From NCBI GenBank assembly GCA_902787365.1, contig CADAGC010000035.1, forward strand, positions 1 to 64,000: a stretch of 64,000 bases of DNA. Reading direction: 5' to 3'. The DNA comes from an uncultured Ruminococcus sp. Lineage in GTDB: Bacteria > Bacillota > Clostridia > Oscillospirales > Ruminococcaceae. Positions within the stretch are counted from its first letter, which is position 1. Every line of letters begins with the position of its first letter. The notes beneath the pieces were generated by a model. That model searched no databases. It worked only from the letters and a program-made list of their open reading frames with translations, and had not been told where the DNA came from. This document shows, piece after piece, positions 41,182 through 50,217 of this stretch. The position numbers were made by a program, and so were the translations under genes.

Positions 41182-43155
41182 TTATTTGAAATCAAAATGA
41201 TCAAGATCAAGGTGGCTTGTGTCAAGCCCGTCCATAAAGCCGCTGGTGCCCGATGCGTCGGGAATGAGGGGCTTTGGCGGCTCCATCTTGCCTGTGAGGA
41301 GATTTACGCTGTTTGCGCCCTGACCATCCTCCTTGGGCTTCTGAATGATCTGCTGCTCGCCGAATATCGAGTCTGCGTTGATGTTCTGCGCAGGCTGCGG
41401 AACTATAGTCGGTGCGGGCTGCTGGGGCTGCTGATTTAGCAGACTGCCGCCGAGCAGGCTGTTTGTCTGCTGTGCCTGACCCTGTGCTGCGGGCTGTGCC
41501 TGCTGCGTGGGCGGTGCAAAGGGGCTTGAAAGCGTGGGTGCAGGCTGCTGCATACCCTGCTGGGGCATAGGCTGCGCCATACCCTGCTGCGGTGCAGGCC
41601 GCTGTTTCTGCTGATACTGCAATACGTCCTGCCCTGCTGCCGCTGCGGCCTTGTTGTTGTCGGTGACTGATGTTCCCTGCGGAACGAAGCCTGTGTTGTA
41701 GCCGCCGGGAGTATACATCGGGTCGGGGTGACAGCCGACGGGCGGGTTAAGGCCGAAGATATTGAACAGCGTGCCTACAAACCTCGTGTCAACAGTCAGA
41801 TAGTTGATGAAATTCTTGTGGTTGTAGGTCTTGCGCCTTGCGTCGTAGGTGGTGTTGTCAACCAGCACGTAGTTTTCCATAAACGAGCGTGAGTGGAAGA
41901 GGGTTACCGTGAAGTAATTCGTTCTGCCGCCCGCCGTGATGAGCGCCTGGTTGTTAAATAGCGACATGGGGTCTGCTTCCATAGAGGATTTGAGTGCCTG
42001 TGCATTGACTGCGCCGAACTTGAACTGTGTGGGGTGCTTGATAGCCCAGTCATTGTCAGACTCGATAAAGGGTCTTTGGCACATAGGAATTGCAATTGCA
42101 AATGCAGGAAGATTTATAACGATAAGCTCGCCTAACCATACAAGCCAGAGCATAAAGCCGTTTACAAGCTCTGCATCTCTTGTAGATGAGTAGGAGTGTG
42201 AGGTGCTGTAAGACCAGCGCCCCTCGGAGTTTATCTGCTTGATATCGCTCATGAGCATTCCGGGGTGAGCCATGAGAGTAAATGCGCTCTTCTGATTCTT
42301 ATAGCCCATATAGTCAAGGAACTCGTCGCCGTGGTAGTCGAGGAGGTATTCCTTAAGGCTCAGCTCGTCAAGCTTTCTTAACGACTCTGCTATCTCGTCC
42401 TCGCTGTTGCCGAACATAGCCGCCATGCCCATAACTTCCCACAGAGAAGCATCGGGGTGACGCTCGAGGTAGTAAGCCGCATAGTCTGTGGTATCGCCAA
42501 GCATACTGCCTGTAAGGCTGCCGACAGTCGAATCACCGAGTGCCGATGATGCGAGAGAATTGCCTTCACCCGACTTTGTAAGCTCCTTGTAGTCAGTACC
42601 GGGCTTTGCCGAATACTCCTTGTATGTAGCTTTCATCGAGTCAAGTGTTTCCTGGCTGAGTATTATCTGTGACATAGTCTGTGTGTTGGGAGTAGTGCCG
42701 TATTTGCTTGCAGCCTCTGCCATAGCATCGTCAAATGCCTTTGTGATAGGCTTGTTAAGGTCTATGCTCACGCCCAAAGAAGAAAGGCCGTCAGAAAGAT
42801 CATCAAGCCCGTCCTGCACCCAGTCGGCAACATAATCATACTGATCCTGCCTGTCAAAGCTGTCATACAGCGCCCATTTAAAGTATGTGGTAAAAAGCAG
42901 CGCCATACTAAGCGATACTATTACCATCATGGGGCTTCTGAGCTTAAACTTTTTGATGAAGAAATAAGCCACACCGCCCATAGCGCCGCCGTAGAGAACT
43001 GCCATAAGTATGCAAAGGTAGACGATAGGGCACACGCCGTTGACCTTAAGGTAAATAAAGGTTATACCCATGCCCACTGCGATCGTGCAGACTATCATCA
43101 GTATAAGACCCACCACCGAAAATTTATCGGAGGGCTTATAGTATTTTTCGTTCAT
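41182..43155 (-). CDS. Membrane protein with Gln/Pro-rich cytoplasmic tail, unknown
   Basis: The 657-residue protein has three close membrane helices in residues 10-95 (VVGLILMIVCTIAVGMGITF; CPIVYLCILMAVLYGGAMGG; MMVIVSLSMALLFTTYF). Two further hydrophobic segments lie near residue 330-355. From about residue 480 the sequence is very rich in Gln, Pro and Ala (for example PQQGMAQPMPQQGMQQP), a low-complexity tail. I do not recognise the family. ATG at 43155 follows TGGGGGAAAA. The tail style resembles that of the zinc-ribbon protein at 51728. Confidence 0.75.
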   Translation of the reverse strand: MNEKYYKPSDKFSVVGLILMIVCTIAVGMGITFIYLKVNGVCPIVYLCILMAVLYGGAMGGVAYFFIKKFKLRSPMMVIVSLSMALLFTTYFKWALYDSFDRQDQYDYVADWVQDGLDDLSDGLSSLGVSIDLNKPITKAFDDAMAEAASKYGTTPNTQTMSQIILSQETLDSMKATYKEYSAKPGTDYKELTKSGEGNSLASSALGDSTVGSLTGSMLGDTTDYAAYYLERHPDASLWEVMGMAAMFGNSEDEIAESLRKLDELSLKEYLLDYHGDEFLDYMGYKNQKSAFTLMAHPGMLMSDIKQINSEGRWSYSTSHSYSSTRDAELVNGFMLWLVWLGELIVINLPAFAIAIPMCQRPFIESDNDWAIKHPTQFKFGAVNAQALKSSMEADPMSLFNNQALITAGGRTNYFTVTLFHSRSFMENYVLVDNTTYDARRKTYNHKNFINYLTVDTRFVGTLFNIFGLNPPVGCHPDPMYTPGGYNTGFVPQGTSVTDNNKAAAAAGQDVLQYQQKQRPAPQQGMAQPMPQQGMQQPAPTLSSPFAPPTQQAQPAAQGQAQQTNSLLGGSLLNQQPQQPAPTIVPQPAQNINADSIFGEQQIIQKPKEDGQGANSVNLLTGKMEPPKPLIPDASGTSGFMDGLDTSHLDLDHFDFK

Positions 43156-43343
43156 TGATATTTTCCCCCAAAATACATAGTATAGATATATTATATCATA
43201 TCGTGCGTTTTTTTTCAATAGAAATAGTGTAAAAACTTTTGACCTTTGTCAAAGCACAATGCACAAGAATAATGCATTAAACCCGTGCATTGTTATCGAC
43301 AATTGTAAGGTTTTTTTACAGCTGTACAAATTTCAAAAATCGC

Positions 43344-43372
43344 TTGCATTGATTAATAATGTGTGATATAAT
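43344..43372 (+). promoter_or_regulatory. Promoter of the Asp23-fakA-like pair
   Basis: TTGCAT at 43344 and TATAAT at 43367 with a 17-base spacer. Confidence 0.72.
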
Positions 43373-43408
43373 ATTAAAGGTTATAAATAAGTGTAAAGGA
43401 GTGTTTGT

Positions 43409-43762
43409 ATGATAAAGGTAAAAAACCACCTGGGAACTATCGGCATATCTGACAGGTATCTCAAAACGCTTGTTTCAAAGACAGCCGAAAGCTGCTTCGG
43501 CGTGGCGGATATCAACCGTGCCGGCGCCGTTCAGGGTATCGAGGGCTTTATTAAGCGCAGAAGAGCCGAGAATTTCGGCGTTTCTATAAAGCATACACCT
43601 TCGGGCAGGCCGATAATAGGGCTGCATATAACTGTGACCTACGGTGTCAACCTCAATGCGATAGCAAACAGCATTATACATAAAGTCGAGTATGTTCTCG
43701 AGAGCGAAGCAGGCGTAAAGCCCGAAAAGGTAAGCGTCTTTATAGACAAAATGCTCGGTTAA
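43409..43762 (+). CDS. Asp23/Gls24 family envelope protein
   Basis: The 117-residue protein has the Asp23 (DUF322, YloU-like) fold: GTIGISDRYLKTLVSKTAES, then CFGVADINRAG and a DLHITVTYG-like strand, GLHITVTYGVNLNAIANSI. It ends with KVEYVLESEAGVKPEKVSVFI. YloU-like proteins are very commonly paired with DhaL-domain proteins, as here. The role is linked to membrane or envelope stress. The downstream gene begins 22 bases later. Confidence 0.9.
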   Translation: MIKVKNHLGTIGISDRYLKTLVSKTAESCFGVADINRAGAVQGIEGFIKRRRAENFGVSIKHTPSGRPIIGLHITVTYGVNLNAIANSIIHKVEYVLESEAGVKPEKVSVFIDKMLG

Positions 43763-43784
43763 TATGATGGTAGGAGGAAAAACG

Positions 43785-45425
43785 GTGATAACTGGTAAGC
43801 TTCTTCGTGACGCTTTTATAAGCGGTGCGAATGGTATTGCAAATAATAAAAAATCGGTGGATGAGCTCAACGTATTCCCTGTGCCTGACGGTGATACAGG
43901 TACGAATATGGCTATGACGACATCAAACGCCGTAGCAGAGCTTAAGCACTTAAAGGACGACTGCACAGCAGGCGAGGCCGCAAAGACTATGGCGGCAGGC
44001 TGTCTGCGTGGTGCGAGGGGCAACTCGGGCGTTATAACCTCGCTTATTTTCAGAGGCTTCTCAAAGGCCTTGAAGGGTGAGGATAAGTGCGACAGCGAGC
44101 TGCTCGTCAAGGCTCTTGAACTGGGTGTCGAGGGCGCATACAAGAGCGTTATGAAGCCCACCGAGGGCACTATACTCACAGTAGCAAGAGAGGCCGCAGA
44201 GCGTGCAAGAGAATTCTCCCGCTCGACTAATGACCCGCTGCTGGTATGGGAAGAGGTATGCAGAGCTGCTGCTATATCCTTGGAGAACACGCCGAAGCTT
44301 CTGCCCGTGCTTGCAAAGGCAGGCGTGGTAGACGCAGGCGGCAAGGGTCTGCTTGTGATATTCGAGGCTATGCTTCACACATTCAAGACAGGTGAGATAT
44401 TAGAGAGCACCGCCGACAAGGCTGAAGCTGTAGTAACGGTAGAAACATTTGCCGACACGGTAGGCAAGTTCGATTCAGAGATAACATTCACCTACTGCAC
44501 AGAAATGCTCATCACCAAGAAAAAAGACTGCGCAGACCCCTCGAAGCTGCGTGCTTACTTGGAGACTATAGGCGACTGCGTGGTAGTTGTTGACGATGAT
44601 GAGATAATCAAGGTTCACGTTCACACTAATGACCCGGGTCTTGCTATACAGAAGGGTCTTGAATTCGGCCATATCAACCTGCCGAAGATAGAGAACATGA
44701 AGCTCCAGCACGAGAACGCAAAGAAGCAGGCCGACACACCCGAGTTCAAGCCTGTAAAGCCCGACAAGAAATACGGCTTTGTGACAGTTGCGGCAGGTGC
44801 AGGCATTGAGAATATGTTTGCAGACCTCGGCGCTGACTGCATAGTCAAGGGCGGGCAGACAATGAACCCCTCGACAGATGATATACTTAAGGCAATACTC
44901 GCCTGCCCCGCAAAGAACGTGTTCGTGCTGCCCAACAACAAGAACATCATCATGGCGGCAGAGCAGGCTATGAAGCTTTGCGACGACAGAAAGGTGACTG
45001 TTTTACAGACACGCACCATTCCGCAGGGCATTTCGGCAATGCTTGCCTTTGACCCCGACGCTGACACCAAGTCGAACATATCGAACATGACAGCCGCACT
45101 CGAAGGCGTGTCAACGGGTACTATAACCTTTGCAGCCCGTGACAGCGACTTTGAAGGCCACAACATCAAGAAGGGCGAGATCCTTTGCATGGATAACGGC
45201 AGGCTCTCATTCGTTGAGAAAGACCTTGCCAAGGGCGCATACAAGCTGACAAAGAAGCTCGTAAAGGGCGACAGCTCGTTTGTAACGATAATCTACGGCG
45301 CAGATGTCACCGAAGAAGCAGCCGAAGCGCTTGCCGAGCAGGTAAGAAACAAGTACGGCAGCCTTGATGTAAACCTGATAAACGGCGGCCAGCCTGTTTA
45401 TTACTACATCATATCAGTTGAATAA
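43785..45425 (+). CDS. fakA: FakA-like fatty acid kinase (DhaL plus DegV-type domain)
   Basis: The 546-residue protein has an N-terminal DhaL/DAK ATP-binding domain with NVFPVPDGDTGTNMAMT, where the Asp residues bind Mg-ATP. LRGARGNSGVI and GTILTVAREAAE follow. A linker and a C-terminal EDD/DegV-like region begin near residue 320 (KYGFVTVAAGAGIENMF). FakA phosphorylates fatty acids presented by FakB, feeding them into phospholipid synthesis; no fakB is visible here. GTG at 43785 follows TAGGAGG and matches the usual MI.GK...AFISGAN start. Confidence 0.9.
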   Translation: MITGKLLRDAFISGANGIANNKKSVDELNVFPVPDGDTGTNMAMTTSNAVAELKHLKDDCTAGEAAKTMAAGCLRGARGNSGVITSLIFRGFSKALKGEDKCDSELLVKALELGVEGAYKSVMKPTEGTILTVAREAAERAREFSRSTNDPLLVWEEVCRAAAISLENTPKLLPVLAKAGVVDAGGKGLLVIFEAMLHTFKTGEILESTADKAEAVVTVETFADTVGKFDSEITFTYCTEMLITKKKDCADPSKLRAYLETIGDCVVVVDDDEIIKVHVHTNDPGLAIQKGLEFGHINLPKIENMKLQHENAKKQADTPEFKPVKPDKKYGFVTVAAGAGIENMFADLGADCIVKGGQTMNPSTDDILKAILACPAKNVFVLPNNKNIIMAAEQAMKLCDDRKVTVLQTRTIPQGISAMLAFDPDADTKSNISNMTAALEGVSTGTITFAARDSDFEGHNIKKGEILCMDNGRLSFVEKDLAKGAYKLTKKLVKGDSSFVTIIYGADVTEEAAEALAEQVRNKYGSLDVNLINGGQPVYYYIISVE

Positions 45426-45428
45426 AAA

Positions 45429-45464
45429 TTATCCGAAGAGGCATCACGCTTCTTCGGATTTTTG
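45429..45464 (+). terminator. Terminator after fakA
   Basis: ATCCGAAGAG / CTTCTTCGGAT followed by TTTTTG. The stem also encodes the last codons of the opposing acetyltransferase gene. Confidence 0.88.
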
Positions 45465-46016
45465 TTTGTATTCGTCTTTGAGCAGCAGATTAACGCAGTC
45501 GGTCTTGACTTCATTGTTAGCCGTCTTGTATTTGCTGTATTTAATAAACTTAAACCCGCACTTTTGCTGTACTCTCTTTGACTGCGGGTTGTCGGCAAAG
45601 TGTCGGCAGACTATGAAATCAAGCCCCTGCTCACCAAACAGCCAGCTAATGACCTCGCTCACCGCCTCGGGGGTCAGCCCCCTGCCCCAGCAGGCCTTTG
45701 AGAGAACAAAGCCAATCTCCCTGCCCTTTTTGTCAGAAAGATTCGGCAGCAGCCGCTCGTCATACTTTTCAACCCCCAGCGAGCCTATCACCTTGCCCTC
45801 GTGCTCAATGGCAAAGGTCTTTCTGCCTGCTATGAACATATCAAGTATAGCCTGCGTGTCGGCCTTGGTCTTGTGGTGCGGCCAGCCTGCCATTTCGCCC
45901 ACGCCCTCGACGCTTGCATACTCAAAGAAATCATCAAGGTCGCTCTGCCGCCACGGGCGCAGGGTAAGGCGTGAGGTGCGCAGTATAACATTTGAAATAT
46001 CTATCTCGGCGTTCAT
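45444..46016 (-). CDS. GNAT family N-acetyltransferase (RimJ/RimL-like)
   Basis: The 190-residue protein shows the GNAT type 3 layout: ILRTSRLTLRPWRQSDLDDFFEYAS, IGSLGVEKY, then the acetyl-CoA loop IGFVLSKACWGRGLTPEAVSEVISW. FIVCRHFADNPQSKRVQQKCGF is the typical end. It transfers an acetyl group to a protein N-terminus or small molecule; the target is unknown. Its ATG lies one base after the stop of the phosphoesterase gene, so the two are coupled. Its 3' end overlaps the fakA terminator. Confidence 0.9.
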   Translation of the reverse strand: MNAEIDISNVILRTSRLTLRPWRQSDLDDFFEYASVEGVGEMAGWPHHKTKADTQAILDMFIAGRKTFAIEHEGKVIGSLGVEKYDERLLPNLSDKKGREIGFVLSKACWGRGLTPEAVSEVISWLFGEQGLDFIVCRHFADNPQSKRVQQKCGFKFIKYSKYKTANNEVKTDCVNLLLKDEYKQKSEEA

Positions 46017-46017
46017 T

Positions 46018-47145
46018 CTATCGCTTTCCCTCTATGTCTATCACCACATACTCGGACTTGCAGCCCGTCTTGAAAGCTATCTCCCAGTCGGAAATGCCCG
46101 ATGTGATGATGAAATCCGTGCTGTCGATCGTCTTGTGGCCGTAGGTGTAGTCGTTGGCGCCTATCAGCTCGCCTATGCGGTTTATGGGCAGCATCTGCCC
46201 GCCGTGAGTGTGCCCCGAAAGCACAAGGTCAGCCCCCGCCTCGGCCTCGGCGGTGTAGTCGTTGGGCTGGTGGTCAAGAACTACCGTGTAGGCGCTCTTG
46301 TCAACTCCCTGCATAAGCTCGGCTATGCTCTTGCGGCTGCCGTTTCTGTTTTCAAGCTCTTCCGATTTGTCGGCACGGCCTATTATGCATACGTTGTTAT
46401 CTAAGAATACAAGCTCGTCCTCCAGTACGGTGACGCCGTTTTTTTCAAGCTCGGCCTCTAAGTCATCTTTGGTGTAGCCACGCTGCTCGTTGCTGTAGTA
46501 GCCCTTGTCGTGGTTGCCGAAGCAGAAATACACTCCCTGCTTGGTCTTAAGCCTGCCAAGCGCTGCGCAGGCGTCGATCATATCCTGCTTCATAGTGCCG
46601 TCGTCAACAAAATCGCCCGTTATCACCACGATGTCGGGGTCTTTCTCGTTCATCTCGTCTACGTATTTGCCCAAGCCCTTGCCGTCAAATGTCGTGCCGA
46701 TGTGCGAGTCTGCAAGCTGAATTATGCGAATGTTGCCTGTGCTCTTGTCGGTGCTAAGTGTGTAATTTTTCTCCCATACGTTGTTTGCAAGAAAGTAGCC
46801 TATGCACAAATACACAGCACACAAGATAAGTGCTATGCCGCCCTCAATATACAGCCTGCGCTCTTTCTTAAGCGCCTTTCTCACCGCAAACGCTATTATA
46901 TTTGCGATAATAAAGAACAGCATAAGATTTACTATCACTATGACGGCATTTACAAGGCTGAACACTAAACACAGCGCCGTGCCGAGAACGGCAACACATA
47001 AAAGTCCAAAAATCTTCTCTTTTTTCTTGCTCTCGCCTGCAAGCTTCTTGATAAGCGAAAACCGTGAGAAGCACACCGTCATATATACAACGCCTGCCCC
47101 CAGCATAACTATAGCTACGAGCAGGATAACTATCCACATTCCCAT
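46018..47145 (-). CDS. Membrane metallophosphoesterase (YkuE-like)
   Basis: The 375-residue protein has about four membrane helices in residues 1-120, then a calcineurin-like domain. Metal-site motifs are LADSHIG, VITGDFVDDG, CFGNHDKGYY, VLDHQPN and LSGHTHGGQM. The active site should face outside or the membrane surface. YkuE-type enzymes act on lipid-linked or nucleotide phosphates; the substrate is unknown. ATG at 47145 follows AAGGAGAGAG. It is co-transcribed with the acetyltransferase gene. Confidence 0.88.
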   Translation of the reverse strand: MGMWIVILLVAIVMLGAGVVYMTVCFSRFSLIKKLAGESKKKEKIFGLLCVAVLGTALCLVFSLVNAVIVIVNLMLFFIIANIIAFAVRKALKKERRLYIEGGIALILCAVYLCIGYFLANNVWEKNYTLSTDKSTGNIRIIQLADSHIGTTFDGKGLGKYVDEMNEKDPDIVVITGDFVDDGTMKQDMIDACAALGRLKTKQGVYFCFGNHDKGYYSNEQRGYTKDDLEAELEKNGVTVLEDELVFLDNNVCIIGRADKSEELENRNGSRKSIAELMQGVDKSAYTVVLDHQPNDYTAEAEAGADLVLSGHTHGGQMLPINRIGELIGANDYTYGHKTIDSTDFIITSGISDWEIAFKTGCKSEYVVIDIEGKR

Positions 47146-47419
47146 AAACTCTCTCCTTATATTTCCTGTTTTAAGAATTATACTATATTTCGCCGCACCT
47201 GTCAATGATTTGGGTTATTTTTACATTTTGCCATGAGATCCGGGAAAGCTTTTTATAACTTTTCGCCTTTCTTTCACGCCGATTTCACATTGAGGGGTTA
47301 TTATATATATAGGCTAAGGGACAGCCCGGATAATTTCGACGGCTTGGAGCCAATGTCAATGTTTATTGCAAATCGTCCCGACTACATATTATTTTCTTCA
47401 TCCATATATATTTACCGTT

Positions 47420-47456
47420 AAGGCCGTAGTGTTCCCCCCTTCGCTACGGCCTTATT
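47420..47456 (+). terminator. Orphan terminator-like hairpin in a divergent gap
   Basis: AAGGCCGTAG / CTACGGCCTT with a 14-base loop and TTATTATTT. It lies in a 485-base gap between two divergent genes. The 62-codon open frame ending at 47421 has no ribosome binding site and unlikely composition. The hairpin may end a small RNA read on the plus strand. Confidence 0.55.
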
Positions 47457-47566
47457 ATTTGCAGCCGTTTTGGCGTGATTTTTCATCTTCGGGCTTGATT
47501 TGCTCGTAAAACAGGCTGTAATGAAAGATTTTAGGGCAAAAAATTCATTTTTTAGGTAAAAAGGGC

Positions 47567-47595
47567 TTGAAATCTCTGACAAAAAGTATTATAAT
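47567..47595 (+). promoter_or_regulatory. Promoter of ilvE
   Basis: TTGAAA at 47567 and TATAAT at 47590 with a 17-base spacer; the TTGAAATCTCTG block is shared with the GH95 promoter. Confidence 0.78.
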
Positions 47596-47630
47596 ATAGG
47601 TAGATTATTTTTTGAAAGAAGGATAAAACA

Positions 47631-48695
47631 ATGGAAATAAGGTTTGAACAGACAAAAACCCCTAAGGCTAAGCCTACCGATGAGACTAAGCTCGGCTTCG
47701 GTCATATCTTCACAGACCATATGTTTGCGATGAATTATGACGCAGGTCAGGGCTGGCACGACGCAAGGATAGTTCCCTACGGCGAGATAAGCCTTTCCCC
47801 TGCTGCTATGTGCCTGCACTACGGTCAGGAGATATTCGAGGGTCTTAAGGCTTACAGAACAGCTGACGGCACAGTTCAGCTTTTCAGACCCGACGAGAAC
47901 TACAAGAGAATGAACACATCTGCTGCACGTATGGTTATCCCTGCAATTGATGAGGAATTCATGGTTGAAGCTACAAAGAAGCTCGTTGAGATAGAGAAGG
48001 ACTGGGTGCCCCACACAGACGGCGCATCGCTCTATATCAGACCTTTCATCTTTGCGACTGACCCGTTTGTTGGCGTTAAGCCCGCAGACCACTATCTCTT
48101 CCTTATAATCCTCTCACCCTCCGGCCCCTACTACAGCACAGGTCTTGACCCCGTTAAGATCTATGTTGAGCAGAAGTATGTCAGAGCAGTAAGAGGCGGC
48201 ACAGGCTTTGCTAAGACAGCTGCTAACTACGCTGTATCCCTTAAGGGTCAGGACGAGGCTCACAATCAGGATTACGAGCAGGTTCTCTGGCTTGACGGTG
48301 TTGAGCAGAAGTATATCGAGGAAGTTGGCTCTATGAACATCTTCTTCGTTATCGACGGCGAGGTTATCACTCCCGAGCTGACAGGTTCAGTTCTCCCCGG
48401 CATCACAAGAAAGAGCGCTCTTGAAGTATGCAAGTCCAAGGGCATCAAGGCTACCGAGAGAAGAATAACCATTCAGGAAGTTGCAGACGCTTACGACGCA
48501 GGCAAGCTTGACGAGGTATTCGGCACAGGCACAGCCGCAGTTATCTCCCCTGTTGGTCACTTAAAGTGGGGCGACAAGGTAATGACTATCAACGACAACA
48601 AGATAGGGCCTATCTCCCAGATGCTTTACGACACAATGACAGGCATCCAGTGGGGCAAGATCGAAGACACCTTTGGTTGGACTGTTAAGATCTGA
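47631..48695 (+). CDS. ilvE: Branched-chain amino acid aminotransferase
   Basis: The 354-residue fold-type IV PLP enzyme is the long BCAT form. It shows FGHIFTDHMFAMNYD, LHYGQEIFEGLKAYR, and GTGFAKTAANYAVSLKGQ with the PLP lysine in FAK. QVLWLDGVEQKYIEEVGSMN and LPGITRKSALE follow. It interconverts Leu, Ile and Val with their 2-oxo acids. GAAAGAAGGA precedes the ATG; a terminator follows. It is the second branched-chain enzyme in the window, after threonine ammonia-lyase, but is not in the same operon. Confidence 0.95.
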   Translation: MEIRFEQTKTPKAKPTDETKLGFGHIFTDHMFAMNYDAGQGWHDARIVPYGEISLSPAAMCLHYGQEIFEGLKAYRTADGTVQLFRPDENYKRMNTSAARMVIPAIDEEFMVEATKKLVEIEKDWVPHTDGASLYIRPFIFATDPFVGVKPADHYLFLIILSPSGPYYSTGLDPVKIYVEQKYVRAVRGGTGFAKTAANYAVSLKGQDEAHNQDYEQVLWLDGVEQKYIEEVGSMNIFFVIDGEVITPELTGSVLPGITRKSALEVCKSKGIKATERRITIQEVADAYDAGKLDEVFGTGTAAVISPVGHLKWGDKVMTINDNKIGPISQMLYDTMTGIQWGKIEDTFGWTVKI

Positions 48696-48710
48696 CAGAT
48701 ATAAATATAA

Positions 48711-48737
48711 GGCAGGACTTATGTCCTGCCTTTTTTG
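48711..48737. terminator. Terminator after ilvE
   Basis: GGCAGGACTT / ATGTCCTGCC followed by six T residues. Confidence 0.9.
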
Positions 48738-48750
48738 TTTGTATGATAGG

Positions 48751-49347
48751 TCAATACCCTAAGATCATCACCCTTGCACTCTTGCCCTTGGGAATGTATC
48801 TGATGTTGATATAGCCGCCCATAGCGTATGCTGCGTCGCTGTGAAGTGTTACGTTGCAGTCGATGCCGTCAGCACGCTGGAAATTGATCGTACACTGCTT
48901 CGTTTCGGGGTCGTAGTTTATCACCTGTGCCCTTGCGGTAACGCCGTGAGCACCTACCGAGTTGCGCAGATACAGGCTTCTAAGCAGCCTGCACAGGCCG
49001 TACCACCCTATAAAGGTGAGCAGCAGCAGTATGCCGTAGAGCGTCCATTTGAGCGAGTTCTTGGCGGGCAGCGTGACCTTTTCGGGGTCGTCGGGCAGGT
49101 ATTTGCCCTCAAACGTTCTGCCGACGTTTGTATTGCCGTCGTTGATTATGGCCTTTGCCTTTACAGTCTCGCCCTTGTCGTTGACATACTCGGCCTCGAC
49201 GTTATTGCTCTCTGATGAAACTATCGTCGCCTGAACTGTTATGCCCTCGTTTCTGAGCGTCTTGTCGTTTTTATACATCACCTGCATAACTATCGGCATA
49301 CCGACTGCAAGGCATATAAACAGTATTATCAAAACTATCCTTTTCAT
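48751..49347 (-). CDS. DUF3592-like membrane protein
   Basis: The 198-residue protein has an N-terminal membrane helix (IVLIILFICLAVGMPIVMQVM) and a second at about residues 103-120 (WTLYGILLLLTFIGWYGL). Each is followed by a small beta-barrel-like repeat: ITVQATIVSSESNN and VTARAQVINYDPETKQ. This is the DUF3592 pattern. No function is known. ATG at 49347 follows GGGGGAG. Confidence 0.75.
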   Translation of the reverse strand: MKRIVLIILFICLAVGMPIVMQVMYKNDKTLRNEGITVQATIVSSESNNVEAEYVNDKGETVKAKAIINDGNTNVGRTFEGKYLPDDPEKVTLPAKNSLKWTLYGILLLLTFIGWYGLCRLLRSLYLRNSVGAHGVTARAQVINYDPETKQCTINFQRADGIDCNVTLHSDAAYAMGGYINIRYIPKGKSARVMILGY

Positions 49348-49415
49348 CTCTACTCCCCCGCACACAAAAAAGCAGACTGCACATTGATGTGCGCAGCCTG
49401 CATATTTGCTAAGTA

Positions 49416-49850
49416 TTAAAGGTCAACCTTGCCCTCTACCTTGTCATTTACAACATAGTAAGCAGCATTGTCCTCAGGCTTGATGTAAACCTTAACACTC
49501 TTTACAGCGCCCTTGTTGTTAGCCTTGAAATCAGCCTTTACAGCCTCTAAAACGTCAAGAGCTGCAACTTCCTTGTCGCCGTACTGTACGAATACAGCCT
49601 GCTTGTTCTCAACTGCCTTCTTAGCAGCTGTCTTAGCCTTAGCAGCAGTTGTCTTAGCTGTTGACTTAGCCTTAGCAGCAGTCTTCTTAGCAGCTGTCTT
49701 TGTTGTAGCAGCAGCCTTCTTTGTAGCTGTCTTTGCCTTAGCAGCTGTCTTCTTAGCAGCTGTCTTAGTTTCCTTAACAGCCTTTTCTACCTTTTCAGCA
49801 GCTGCAGCCTTAACCTCTGTAGCCACCTCTGAAACCTTCTTATCAGCCAT
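49416..49850 (-). CDS. Histone H1-like Lys/Ala-rich protein with DUF6465-type C-terminus
   Basis: The 144-residue protein has an N-terminal half of AAKKTAAKAKTA-type repeats (about residues 24-84), as in bacterial H1-like DNA-binding proteins. The C-terminal 60 residues form a compact domain (FVQYGDKEVAALDVLEAVKA, then VKVYIKPEDNAAYYVVND) of the DUF6465 type. It probably binds DNA loosely through the basic tail. It lies directly downstream of an HU gene on the same strand, so the two chromatin proteins may be co-expressed. AAAGGAG precedes the ATG. Confidence 0.85.
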   Translation of the reverse strand: MADKKVSEVATEVKAAAAEKVEKAVKETKTAAKKTAAKAKTATKKAAATTKTAAKKTAAKAKSTAKTTAAKAKTAAKKAVENKQAVFVQYGDKEVAALDVLEAVKADFKANNKGAVKSVKVYIKPEDNAAYYVVNDKVEGKVDL

Positions 49851-49874
49851 GGTGATTATCTCCTTTACTATAAA

Positions 49875-50153
49875 TTACTTCTTATCTACAGCGTCCTTAA
49901 GAGCTCTGCCAGCCTTGAAAGCGGGAACCTTCTTAGCGGGAACCTCGATAGGCTGCTTTGTAGCGGGGTTGATGGACTTCTTAGCAGCCCTGTCTCTAAC
50001 CTCGAATGTACCAAAGCCTACGAGTGAAACCTTGTCACCGTTCTCAAGTGTCTGTGAGATAGCGTCTATAACTGTACCGAGAGCCTTGTTAGCTTCAGCC
50101 TTTGTGTAGCCGCCTTTCTCAGCGATAAGTGCAACCAATTCTGACTTTTTCAT
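49875..50153 (-). CDS. hup: HU family DNA-binding protein
   Basis: The 92-residue protein matches HU throughout. The dimerisation helices are MKKSELVALIAEKGGYTKAEANKAL, followed by GDKVSLVGFGTFEVRDRAAKKSINPATKQPI, which carries the GFGTF turn and the Pro-tipped arm. It bends and compacts DNA. CGGAGG lies ten bases before the ATG. Confidence 0.96.
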   Translation of the reverse strand: MKKSELVALIAEKGGYTKAEANKALGTVIDAISQTLENGDKVSLVGFGTFEVRDRAAKKSINPATKQPIEVPAKKVPAFKAGRALKDAVDKK

Positions 50154-50188
50154 AAATCAACGACCTCCGTTTTTAAATTTCTGTATGT

Positions 50189-50217
50189 ATTATAGCCTAT
50201 TTTACGCCGTTTGTCAA
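50189..50217 (-). promoter_or_regulatory. Promoter of the HU gene
   Basis: On the minus strand TTGACA (50217-50212) and TATAAT (50194-50189) are 17 bases apart. The remaining 260 bases up to 50481 hold no gene, only a weak GGTGAA/TTCACC hairpin near 50456-50474. Confidence 0.85.

Noticed and set aside
47233..47421. 62-codon reading frame before the orphan hairpin
   Set aside because: No ribosome binding site and unlikely residue composition; the hairpin could end a non-coding RNA instead.
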